From the NCBI GenBank assembly GCA_902459845.2, contig CABPSV020000201.1, positions 1-23,045 of the forward strand: a stretch of 23,045 bases of DNA. The letters are read 5' to 3'. This DNA comes from Hepatocystis sp. ex Piliocolobus tephrosceles (Eukaryota; Apicomplexa; Aconoidasida; Haemosporida; Plasmodiidae). Positions 9,830 to 20,711 of the stretch are shown here, piece by piece. How positions within the stretch are numbered: position 1 is the stretch's first letter; each line of letters begins with the position of its first letter. Under the pieces are notes generated by a model. It did no database searches and had not been told where the DNA came from. It was given only the letters and a program-made list of their open reading frames with translations. The position numbers and the translations under genes were made by a program.

Positions 9830-11597
9830 TATATATAAATTAAATATTATTTTCCTAAAAAACAATAAAAATAAAATATAATGTTGGCAAAAGTAAAAAA
9901 TAAAAATGTAGAAAACAACATAGAAACAAGCATATACAAAATAGTACTCATTTTTGAGTAAATATTATAACTTAGATTTAAATTGTATATTTACACATTT
10001 AGAATTAAAAATGAAAATTGTAATTTTAGAACATTTTTTTTTTTTTCTAGGACTTATACTATATAACGTCACGTTTACTCATAAATATATATATATATTG
10101 TTATTACAACTTTTATCAAATCATCAAAGCAAATTTCTTATAGCACTACAATATTTTGTACTTACAAAAAAAAAAAAAAAAATTAGATATGCCAAAATAA
10201 TTAATTTACTGATGGTTTAAAAAAAAAAAAAATAAAAAATTGCTATAATGATTACATAGATTAGCTAAATAACGGCTTTTTTTTTTTTTTTTATTTTTTT
10301 TTATGAATAGGGGTCATATATAATATATATATATTTTTATTTTCCACTATGTATATATATTTATGTAATTATACTGATATATTTTTTAACAAGCGTCACC
10401 TTTCACTAATTAGTGCCTCTTCCTACAGTGTTTCCCCATTTTCCACAAAAAAAAAAAAATAAATAAATTTACATACGTACATACATACATACATATTAGG
10501 CTTTCATAATTTTTTTAAAAGGGCTTTTTTATTTTTATAATAACAGGTTACCATATACTTAAAAACAAAAAGTTGACCTACTCGTATACACATATATATA
10601 TATATATATACCGACATTATTTTTTGAATTTATTTTTTTTTATACTTTGTGTCAATTACTAGGCTTCATTTACTTAGCTAATATAAACTCACATCGTGTA
10701 ATCAATGCATTTTATTACAGCTGTTTTATTTTTTATTAGTTTGGTTTTAAATAAGCATAAATTTTTAGTAACTATACGCATTTTAATATTGTATGTATTG
10801 TATGTATTGTGTATTATATGTATTATACTTGTTTTTTTTTTTTTTTTTTTTTTTTTAAATCGCCATAGTGTATATAGTGTATAAAAAACACATATGAAGA
10901 GGTCTTAAGCAATTAGAAAAAAAATAAAAATAAATAAATATATCATACTTTTAAAGTATTTTTGTAATGTACAATTTTATATGTATGTATATATCTATGC
11001 TTTTAGCTCTTATGTAAAATAACTATAAAACAATGAGAGTTTAAAAAATATATATAAAAGAGAGGGAAAAAAAAAAAAAAAAAAAAAAAAAAAGCGTAAT
11101 ATGGGAAGAAAAAACAATGAAACAAATGAGTCAATGAATGATAAAAACGACATAAACTTTTAACATTTATAGTTTATAACAGAGAGATATATAAAAAAAA
11201 TAAATAAAAAAAAGAAAGGTAAAGCTTTCCCTTTTTAAGGTACTGTAAATCAAGAACAGTTCAGAATATATATTTTTTTTTTGTTAGTAAAAAATATATA
11301 CAATTTAGAATATAATTGCAAAAAACTAATTTACTTTTTTATTTTACTTTTCTTGTAAATAGAAAAAAATGTACACAGTTTACAACATAAATGTAAAATA
11401 GAAAATTTACTTTTTTACTTTATTAATTTTTTTTTTTTTTCTGCTGTGCATGTAAATGTACACATATATATATATATTTGATTGTTCAACATATACTCAC
11501 AAGTAAAAGGATTACTTGATTAACACCTATTTTTAAATCATCCATATGATATAAATTATTGTTATTACTTTGTTTTGTTATTTTAAAAAAGACAAAA
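8266..11597. other. 3.3 kb divergent spacer, presumed bidirectional promoter region
   Basis: This lies head to head between the zinc-finger gene and the uL29m gene and must contain both promoters. It is uniformly AT-rich, with T tracts (8800-8828, 9602-9623, 10831-10856), A tracts (9793-9827, 11069-11093), an AAAT-type microsatellite at 8957-9045 and scattered ACATATAT-like motifs. I found no convincing open frame: the one at about 10011-10220 (70 residues) is weak. No tRNA or snRNA signature was recognised. Confidence 0.6.
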
Positions 11598-12290
11598 ATG
11601 AATTTTGTAAGATACAACAAAAAACTAAATTTTGTTCCCAAAAGAGGAATTGAAGAGTTATGGAAAAATAGTTTTTTAGATAGTGTTAATATGAAAACAA
11701 AAATTGAATATAGTAAGACAGGAGATGCGTGGCCTTGTGTTTTATTAAGAAAAAAAAGTTTTACTGATTTACATAAATTATATTATATATGTTTAAAAGA
11801 AAAAAACAAATTATTAGGAGAACAATATTTCCATTTTCAAAATAGTACTAAAATGGTACAACATGGTAGATTAAAAAAGGTCAAATTAACAATGAAAAGA
11901 ATTTTAACTGTTTTATCAAGGAGAGCTATACATGAACAATGTATAAGAGCAAAAGATATTTTAATAAAACAACAAGAAAGGGAAATATATGAAACACAAA
12001 AATTTCAATTAGAAGAACAATTATTATATTTAAAACATAAATTAAATAAAATAAAAAATACACTTTCATTAGAAAAACATTCTATTCAATTTTCCATAAA
12101 TAAAATACAAAATCAAATTGACCAGTTAAATATACTTCTTAATCCTTTAAGAAAAGAAACTATGCATTTGTTAACTCCTCATTTTAAATACCAGAGAAAA
12201 TATTCAGATCTCCCTGGCTTTATTTCATGGAAAAAACAAAACATTGTAGCTCTTCGTAACAATATGAGTAAATTGAATAAACTTTATTAA
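11598..12290 (+). CDS. MRPL47: Mitochondrial ribosomal protein uL29m (L47)
   Basis: A single exon of 230 residues. The start is the ATG at 11598 in a good ACAAAAATG context; the frame opens slightly earlier but only with a TTG. Residues 43-73 hold the diagnostic MRP-L47 pattern: TGDAWPCVLLRKKSF, then DLHKLYYICLKEKNKLL, which parallels the G-x-A-W-x5-LR-x-KSF-x-DLHKLWY-x-LLKE-x-N-x-LL signature of the family. A basic segment (RLKKVKLTMKRILTVLSRRA) follows, as expected for the second helix of L29. The rest is a charged coiled-coil extension (about residues 120-190) and a basic C terminus. L29 sits at the polypeptide exit tunnel of the large subunit. The long C-terminal extension is typical of mitochondrial rather than bacterial-type or plastid L29, so I favour the mitochondrion; no cleavable presequence is obvious. 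Confidence 0.88.
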   Translation: MNFVRYNKKLNFVPKRGIEELWKNSFLDSVNMKTKIEYSKTGDAWPCVLLRKKSFTDLHKLYYICLKEKNKLLGEQYFHFQNSTKMVQHGRLKKVKLTMKRILTVLSRRAIHEQCIRAKDILIKQQEREIYETQKFQLEEQLLYLKHKLNKIKNTLSLEKHSIQFSINKIQNQIDQLNILLNPLRKETMHLLTPHFKYQRKYSDLPGFISWKKQNIVALRNNMSKLNKLY

Positions 12291-12308
12291 TTTTGAGTTG
12301 AGCACTGG

Positions 12309-12345
<37 letters not shown>

Positions 12346-12587
12346 ATAATATGAAGTGTAAAATATGCATATATTGCTTGTATAGTATATATAAATGGCA
12401 CACATTTTTTTTGTTTTTTTCTTTTGTAATAATGTTTTTTACTTTCACTATATTTTTGTTTTATAAAAATATGTTTTTAAATTAATTGTTGGATATTTTT
12501 ATTAATTTTTATGCTTCTTATGCAAAAAATGTTATTATTTTTATTTTTTTTTAATAGTAATTATAATATTTTTTTTGTTTATTTTTT

Positions 12588-12620
<33 letters not shown>

Positions 12621-13052
12621 CTTATGGTTTTTCATGTAAAAAAATTAAATTAGTAATAAATATATCACTTAGTACATATCTAAAAATTATATGTACATAA
12701 TACATGTATTACTATTGAGAAAATTTTGTCAAATGTATAAACAAAAAACCACAAAACAAAGTTGAGCTAAAAATAAAACTACAAAGATACGTACAATAAG
12801 AGTAAAAAAAACAAAAATATATATATAATAATCAAAAAATCGTAATACAGTACACAAATTAATTTTATTACAACTCCATTTGTTTAAAAAAAGTGTTAGG
12901 TAAATAAAAAGGTAAAAAGATATAAACATTTAAAAGTTTTTTTTTTTTATTTTTCCCATTTTTTTTTCTCCATTGTTTTTTCTATTTTTTTTTTTTTTTT
13001 TCCATAAATTTATTCCTTATATACTTACATTTAATACCCCTCCTCTTGTTTA

Positions 13053-13104
<52 letters not shown>

Positions 13105-13219
13105 CTTATTTTATTTGTTTTGTATTATACGTACTACATACATACGTATGTTCCAATAAATTATAAGTCATCGTATAAACTTTACAAAGTGTTATAATTT
13201 TTTATATTTCCCCACTTCT

Positions 13220-13255
13220 CCCCCCCCCCCAAAAAAAAAAAAAAAAAAAAAAAAA
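13220..13255. repeat. C11-A25 compound homopolymer
   Basis: Eleven C residues (13220-13230) run straight into 25 A residues (13231-13255). A pure C run of this length is striking in sequence this poor in G+C. Confidence 0.95.
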
Positions 13256-13302
13256 CACTAATGTAAGTATGTTTTCTTATAAAAAATTATCTATTATTTA
13301 AA

Positions 13303-13304
<2 letters not shown>

Positions 13305-13375
<71 letters not shown>
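13305..13375. repeat. 71-base poly(A) tract
   Basis: An uninterrupted run of A from 13305 to 13375, the longest homopolymer in the window, about 220 bases upstream of the secreted-protein start codon. Its exact length may be affected by sequencing or assembly error. Confidence 0.9.
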
Positions 13376-13378
<3 letters not shown>

Positions 13379-13594
13379 ATACAATTTTTATATAATTTTT
13401 TATTAAAGAGTGAGAAAAATAAAAGAATAAAACAAACTGGTTACGCTAATATATTTTCATAGTTTTTCCTATATATAAAAATATATAAGCGATACAAAAC
13501 GCCTTATTTTCCTCTTGCTTGCTGTTTTCTCCTTTTTCTTTTTGTTTTATCTTTTTTTTTTGTTTTCTCTCTTTTTTTTTTTTTTTTAAACAAA

Positions 13595-14470
13595 ATGTAC
13601 ATGTTAAAGATAGCAATAGTGTTGTTAGTTACGCTTGTTAATGAATATGAACTTACTAATGCTTACAGCTTATTAAAAAGAGGAAATGACGGGACTAACT
13701 CAGCTTTAATAAATAGTCATAATATAACTACTAATAAAAATGACACCGATAACATAAATGAAACAGACCCAAATAGTTTAATAAATATAAAAACTGATAA
13801 AAATTTTTTCAAAATAAGAAAAAATATGAATAAGTTGTATAACACTTTATACGCAACTGATATAGATGGAATTTATATAACACGTGAGGATAAATACAAT
13901 AATAATACTACTATGAGTGAGAGTAGCATTAATAGTAATAACAGTTATAGCGATAACAAAACAAAGATGGAAAATGAATATAATGAAAATAATGAAAATA
14001 CTACTACTACTACTGTTAATAATGTAATTAGTCTTTCTAAAAAGGATAGTAACATACTCAAACATAACAACTTTAAAAAAAGTAAATTTCACAGTGCACA
14101 AATTTTAAACACAGAACTAAAAAATAATAATATAATTAATGCTTTTGACAAACCGATGTATAAGAATAACAACACTGAAATGCTTTATAATAGCAACAAT
14201 GCCAATATAAATATGTATATACCTAAAAATAATAACATTAATAATACTAATAGCGATATGAACGTAAATAATGTTTATGATATATATGGAAATAATGAAA
14301 AAATGAAAAGTGAATCAAATTTCGCAGTAATAAACTACATAAAGGACTTTTTTCAAAACTCTCCTTATATTAAACGTTTTAAAAATTTTGTAGAACTTTT
14401 TTTTAATAAATATGACCAAAGAGTGTTGGAGTCAACAATTTTTTTCAATTTTGATGAAACTTTGTTTTAA
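13595..14470 (+). CDS. Asn-rich secreted protein of unknown function
   Basis: A single exon of 291 residues starting at an ATG with an AACAAAATG context. Residues 1-23 form a signal peptide: a short start with one Lys, a hydrophobic core IAIVLLVTLV, then a polar stretch with a plausible cleavage site after LTNA. There is no second membrane segment, so the mature protein should be soluble and secretory. Residues 30-240 are Asn/Thr/Ser-rich and probably disordered. The last 45 residues change character: aromatic, basic and free of Asn runs (IKDFFQ, RFKNFVELFFNKYDQ, IFFNFDETLF). This is the part most likely to be folded and conserved. The only RxLxE-like string (RVLES, near residue 276) is far from the signal peptide, so it does not suggest PEXEL export. 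I do not recognise a family; a vacuolar, apicoplast or other secretory destination is open. Confidence 0.78.
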   Translation: MYMLKIAIVLLVTLVNEYELTNAYSLLKRGNDGTNSALINSHNITTNKNDTDNINETDPNSLINIKTDKNFFKIRKNMNKLYNTLYATDIDGIYITREDKYNNNTTMSESSINSNNSYSDNKTKMENEYNENNENTTTTTVNNVISLSKKDSNILKHNNFKKSKFHSAQILNTELKNNNIINAFDKPMYKNNNTEMLYNSNNANINMYIPKNNNINNTNSDMNVNNVYDIYGNNEKMKSESNFAVINYIKDFFQNSPYIKRFKNFVELFFNKYDQRVLESTIFFNFDETLF

Positions 14471-15053
14471 AAATATATACCACTAATAAAAGTAATAAAA
14501 TAGTTCATATTGTTTGGCGTATATATATATATATATATATATGCGTAACGTGTGTATATAATTTCACATTTATGTATGTATATACTACGTATGCATACTA
14601 ACGTAACATTAAATATGTATCATTAATCATATATATTTGTTTTATTTAAAAATGATTGACACGTATATTGATAAATTAAAGCACATTACTGTTGATGTTG
14701 CAACATTATTTATACATATATGTATGTTTTAAGTTTTTTCATTTCGTGTCATTGTAACATGATCGAATTTTATGTTACAGTCAAGTTACTACTTTCTTTT
14801 TTGTTCGCTTTGATTCAAGTTATTATATACATATATGTATATGTATATATGTATATATATAAATGTATATATGTAAATGTATATATGTAAAGGTATATAT
14901 GTATATATACATTTTTTTCTAATTGTTGTAATAATAGTTTTCGAAGAAAAATATTAAAATATCCTTTATCTTTATCTAATATGGAAAAAGTAAAAAAATA
15001 AATAACATACTTGTATGTATATATCTATATATGCATTCATGTATGGTTAGTTG

Positions 15054-15084
<31 letters not shown>

Positions 15085-15111
15085 CATATGCACATTATTT
15101 ATAAACATTTG
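14471..15111. other. Convergent intergenic region
   Basis: About 640 bases between the ends of two converging genes. It contains (AT)n runs near 14519-14542 and 15055-15080, many TATGTATA-type motifs and three 14-base direct repeats. It must hold the 3' ends of both transcripts. No coding stretch was seen. Confidence 0.6.
14861..14902. repeat. Three tandem 14-bp units
   Basis: AAATGTATATATGT occurs twice in a row, followed by a third copy with one change (AAAGGTATATATGT), within a longer TATA/TGTA-rich stretch. Confidence 0.85.
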
Positions 15112-15156
15112 TCACATATATCGTTGGTAAAAGAAAGACTACATATTAAGTAAAAA

Positions 15157-15196
<40 letters not shown>

Positions 15197-16047
15197 AGAC
15201 CCAACGATTGGATAAATTGTTTACCTTTTTTTTTGTATTCCATGATATAAGCGCTTTTTCACATATTTGTTTTTTATTTTTTATTTTTTTTTTTAAATCT
15301 TCCATTATTGTATTTTGTTTAAACTCGTTTTTTTCCTTATCGTTATTACATTTAATAACCTTGCAAATAGTCTTATTAATATTTTTTTTTTTTTTTTTTT
15401 CTTTTAAACTTTTTTGAAATAAACAAATAAAATCATCTTTCTGTTTATGTAAATATTGCTTTATATAAATCCTAAGATTTTCATAAAAATTAGGTAGTAG
15501 GCTAAAAGAAAATAAACAATTAAAAACAAACTTATTTAATAAACAAATTTCATTAGCGAACATTTTTTTAGCGTCACTTTTTTTAGCGTCATTTTTTTTG
15601 TTGAATAATGATTTTTTATTTTTTATATAATCGAATAGACCTAAGTTACTAAAATCTTTAAAATCAAAATATTCACATGTTTCCAAAATTTTTTTTTGCT
15701 TTTCTGAAAATGTGTTCATATAAGTTTCTTCATTATTTTTTAATACATTATTATAATTGTGATTGTTACTGTTGCTATCATTTAGAAATAACTTGGGATA
15801 TATTTTTTCTTTGTTAACTATTATATCCTTAGAGGGGTTACCTACTGATTGATTATTTATGTCTATACTTGCATCTGTGTTATTAACATTTCCAGAATAA
15901 AAACAAAACAATTGTAACGCCTGAATCTTTCTGCTTTTTTTTACTATTCCCTCGTTAGTCAATCTTTTTTTCAGGATGTTTAAATAATTCTTTATTATCT
16001 AACAAGTGTGTGGGGGGGGGAGGGGGAAAAAGAAAAAAAAACATATA

Positions 16048-16093
<46 letters not shown>

Positions 16094-19000
16094 CTTATAT
16101 GCACCTAAATGAAATGTTCACCTATTTGCATTTTTCCATATATAACCTCTCCTCCGCAAAAAAAAAAAAAAATAAAATAAATTATACTAATTTGTCTACA
16201 ATATGTTTTATTTTATTTGTTTTATTTTTTTTTTTTACATCACCTGTTTTTTGTAAGATGCCTTTTTTGGTTTGGGATAAAAGAAAAAAAGAAGAAAAAA
16301 AAAATAATCTAAAATGAAAACATATTGATCCTTTTTATTACTACTTGAAAAAAAATTGGTTGAACAGTGACTAATATTTGTTACATTTTCTGAAAATAAA
16401 AATAAATTATTGTTTATGATTTTTTTTTTTAAATATATATTTAAAAGAATGGTACCGAACAACATCGAAGCATTTTTTTTTTGCAGTTTTTCTTTTATAA
16501 AATATAAACTACATACAATAAAATTTTGTAAGTTTTGTTTTAACACTATTGGGAAATTTTTTGTAAAAAATATATAACTTAACATATTTTTTAAAAATAT
16601 GTGTATATAATTTTTTTTTTTTTTTAAACATAATTTTATTTTATTTAGTTTGTTAGCATAATTCAATGCGTTTGTATCTAATAAAATTTCTGTCTCTTTT
16701 AATTTTGTGGTCTTATAGTGTTTTTTATCACTGTAAACTAAATTTACACTTTTATTTCCTGTTTTATTTTCTCCTTTATCCCTTTCTTTTTCATTATAAA
16801 TTTTTATTTTATTTACTTTTTTTGACTTGCAATTGTTTAAAGCGTCAGCTTCGTTGGCATACATACATTGTCCTTGAAAATTATCCTCTCCATTCTTTTT
16901 TACATTCTCATTATTGTAACAGTAGTAATAACTGAGTTGGTTATTTTTGTTATTGTAATTGGAATAATGTTTTTGATATTTTATATGAATAAAACGTGAT
17001 AAATGAAAAGAAATAGGTTTATAATTATGTATATGTTTTTTTACATGTTCGCATATACTATTTAAGTGTTTATATACACATAAATAATGTAATGTAACAA
17101 AATTATTTATATAACTATTTAAGTCTTCAAACGTGAAAAATATTCTTCTTAAATCTATTATAGAATTATTAATAATAGAATGTAATTTATATAAAAATAA
17201 AAAGTTATTAATATAATCAAACTCTTTACCAAAAACAAATAAAATATTTTCCTTTTTTATTTTTTGTTTTGTGGAGGGAAAACAATATGATTGTTGGACA
17301 TTATTACTAGGTTTATTCGAATCATTTTTATTATTACTGCCATTACTGTTATTACTGCCATTACTGCCATTACTGTCATCACTGTCATTATTGTCATTAT
17401 TGTTACTACGGTTATTTTCAGTACGATCACTTGCATTATTATTATTATTATTATTGTTGTTGTTAATAAAATCTTTTTTTTCATTACTGCTTTTTATTTT
17501 TTTTTCATTACTGCTTTTTATTTTTTTTTCATTACTGCTTTTTGTTTTTTTTTCATTACTGCTTTTTGGTTTGTTTTCATTACTGCTTTTTGGTTTGTTT
17601 TCATATATGTCGTCAGTATATAGATATTGGAATGGTCGAAGTAAGAATTTATTTCCATCGTTTTTAATTGAACCAAAAAAAGGAAAGTAATAATTATTGT
17701 TCTCATAAATATATAAATCATTTTTATTTTTTGGAAGGTAATTAAAAACAAACATGTATTTTTCATTTTTAATATTTATATCATTATGTAATATAGCATT
17801 AATAAACTCATGAACAAAATAATATAAATTTATATATAGTTGATGTTCTATTTGGATTAAGTATAAACTTTGAAAACTTTGTAAAAATATATGCATATAT
17901 ATCCATTTATAAACAGAAGTTATTTTTTTTTTTAAAATATTATTTTTATGTTTTAATATATCTATCCATATTTTTTTTTGAACATTATCAATTTTATTTA
18001 ATAGTAACAACTTAATTTGTTCATTAACAATTTTTAATTTTAGACAATTATTAAAAAAATTTATAATATAATTTATATAATTTATATTTATAAAATTTAT
18101 AAAAACATAAATATATTTTTTTATACATTTTATAATATATTTTCTATTTTTTTCTAACATTCTTTTCCATATAAATAAATTAAATAAATGTGTGATGTAT
18201 GTTTTTATTATATTTATATATCTTTCTTTAAAGTATAAGCATAATTTATTATCTACCTTCAATTTTTGTATGAACTTATATGGGTTTAAATATTCAGTTA
18301 TTTGTTTAACGTTTTTTTTTTTGTTCTTCGAGCAGATATTTTTCGTTCCAGCAGTGGTGGCAGTGGTGGCAGTGGTGGCAGTGGTGGCAGTGGTGGCAGT
18401 GGTGGCAGTGGTGGCAGTGGTGGCAGTGGTAGCAGTGGTGGCAGTGGTGGCAGGCCCTTGTACACAATTACATGGTTTTATTTTTTGGGTAAGACTCTTA
18501 TTTTTTCCATCAATTAAACGAATAAACTTTGAAATGATTTTAATGATTGATTTATAAACATTTTTTTGAAATAAATAAAACTTAGGACATTTTAAATTTT
18601 TATTATAACCTTTTATAAAATTTTTTATATTCATAATATTTTGATCATATTGAAATAATTGTCTAATTAAATATAAGTCTAAATATGTTTGAGAGTTATT
18701 TTTATTAAGATATTTTTTTTTTGTCATTATATTTGAATCGTTATTACATAGGATATGTTTTTTAATAAATCTATCAAAGCTTACAATTTTACAATTAATT
18801 ATATATTTATTTTTTTTTATCAGTGCAGAAAAGTAAGAATAAGAATTAGGTGAATGTTTAGGAGAATTATTAGGTGTAGTATTTTTCTTTTCATTTCTTA
18901 TAATTTTTATTTTTATTTTTTTTTTTATGATTACATGTACTTCTTCCTCTTGGTTATATTCATTTTTATTATATATTTTGTCCACTGTGTTATTTGTTTC

Positions 19001-20674
19001 ATAATCAATATTATCCTTTAAATAAGAAAGTTCACAATCGCTGTTATTAGTAACGGTATAATTAGTAACGGTATTATTAGTAGCGGTATAATTGGTAGCG
19101 GTGTTATTTATAGTGGTGGCATTATCACGATTATAGATTAGTGTAAATAATTTACCAATGATTTTTTTATTGTTTCTATCTATGTGAAGATGTAAATCAA
19201 TGGCTGTTTCCTCATTTGTTTTATTTATTTTTTTTTTTTTCATATAAATCAATTTGTCAGTTTGACTTATAAAATTTGAAAAAAATAAAATATTATTGTC
19301 TTTAATTAAGTTATCTTTTTTATTTTGTATATAGTCCTTTTGTCCTTCTACAGTAATATTATTATTACTACTATGACTACAATTAGAGATAGTGGCATTA
19401 TTATTTATTTTTCCTGAATTCTTCTTATTACTCGAACGTTTTTTTTCACCTGTTTTTCCCTTAACATAATCATTTGTATGTTTTCCTTTATGATTTTCAT
19501 CTGTAGTTTTCATTAATTCTAATTTGGTACTGTTTCCACCAGTTTCATTTTTGTTACTATTTTTTTCTATTTCTTCTATGTTTGCTATTTCTTCTATTTT
19601 TTCTATTTTCTCTATTTTTTCTATTTTCTCTATTTTTTCTATTTTCTCTATTTTTTCTATTTTCTCTATTTTTTCTTTTTTGTTTTTCTTTTTCAAATTT
19701 TTTTTTTTTTCTTCTTTTTGTTTTGATATATCATTGTTATGACCTGTTATTTGGTCTTTTGCAATATTTATATAATATGCTTTATTATTGTCATTTTTAT
19801 TTATATTATATGATGAAATGTTTTGTTTTTGAACATTACTATATTTTATACTATATAAAATGCTGTCATAGTAATAAATTATATCATTTAATATAATTTT
19901 TTTTTTCATTTTTAATACAAATAATACATACTGTTTAAGTGAAAAAAAAAAATTAATAATAATATACCCTTTGTATTGGGTTATTTTTTTCCTCTTTAAG
20001 TTACAATTTTTTTTTTTATTGTGATGTTCTTTACTATTTGCATTAGTATAAAATAGATCATAATCATATTTTATGCGATAGTATAATAAATCAACATAAA
20101 GAGCATCTCTATTCTTATCAATAGTTTCTGTTTTTTCATTTATTTGTTTGTATATATTTTCCAATTTATTCAATATTTTTTTTTTATGTTCATATTTTGC
20201 ATTCACATCTCCTATAAAAGCATTATCAGCAGTAAAAGAGCAAAAGGAAAAATATTGGTAAAATTAAGACAAAGTTAATAAATTATAAATTTAACTGCAT
20301 AAGTTTGTGTTCGAACCATTTTATGTTTAGTCATGTTACACTTGTATAACAACGCATTATTAGTCTAAATAAAGTAATTTGATTTTTTTTTTTTTTTTTT
20401 TTCTATATTTATGCTATTATTTTTTTATTTCTATTTTTAATTCTTGTTCCGTCCTACCGTTTTTGATGTTATGTTTAATGAAAATAACTTGGAGCTCCTT
20501 TTGTATATTATTAAAATTATATAACTTTAAACAAAATCTTTTTTTTAAATACTTAGCTATAAGTTCAGTTTCTGCAAAAAAAAATAAAATAAAGTACTTA
20601 TAGTTGTCAACTTCAAAATTTTTTTTTTTTTTTTTTTTCTCCCTCTTTATAAGTTTACGTCTACCACATACCAC

Positions 20675-20711
<37 letters not shown>

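Larger units (their letters stand above)
12291..13594. other. Intergenic region between uL29m and the secreted-protein gene
   Basis: About 1.3 kb between two plus-strand genes. It contains (AT)n runs at 12310-12334 and 13059-13102, T tracts (about 12590-12620), an 11-base C run joined to 25 A residues (13220-13255) and a 71-base A run (13305-13375). The 90 bases before the downstream ATG are pyrimidine-rich, as is common in Plasmodium 5' leaders. No coding stretch was seen. Confidence 0.6.

Noticed and set aside
9954..10220. Plus-strand open frame (70 residues from the ATG at 10011) with a hydrophobic start
   Set aside because: It contains Phe and Lys homopolymer runs, has no recognisable domain and sits in AT-rich spacer where such frames arise by chance. 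It could be revisited if transcription is shown.
14410..14440. RVLES as a PEXEL export motif in the secreted protein
   Set aside because: PEXEL sites lie within a few dozen residues after the signal peptide; this one is about 16 residues from the C terminus.
17271..17690. Plus-strand Leu-rich open frame
   Set aside because: It is antisense to the EKKIKSSN, poly-Asn and Ser-Asn-Gly repeats of the SPEF2-like exon and is low complexity throughout.
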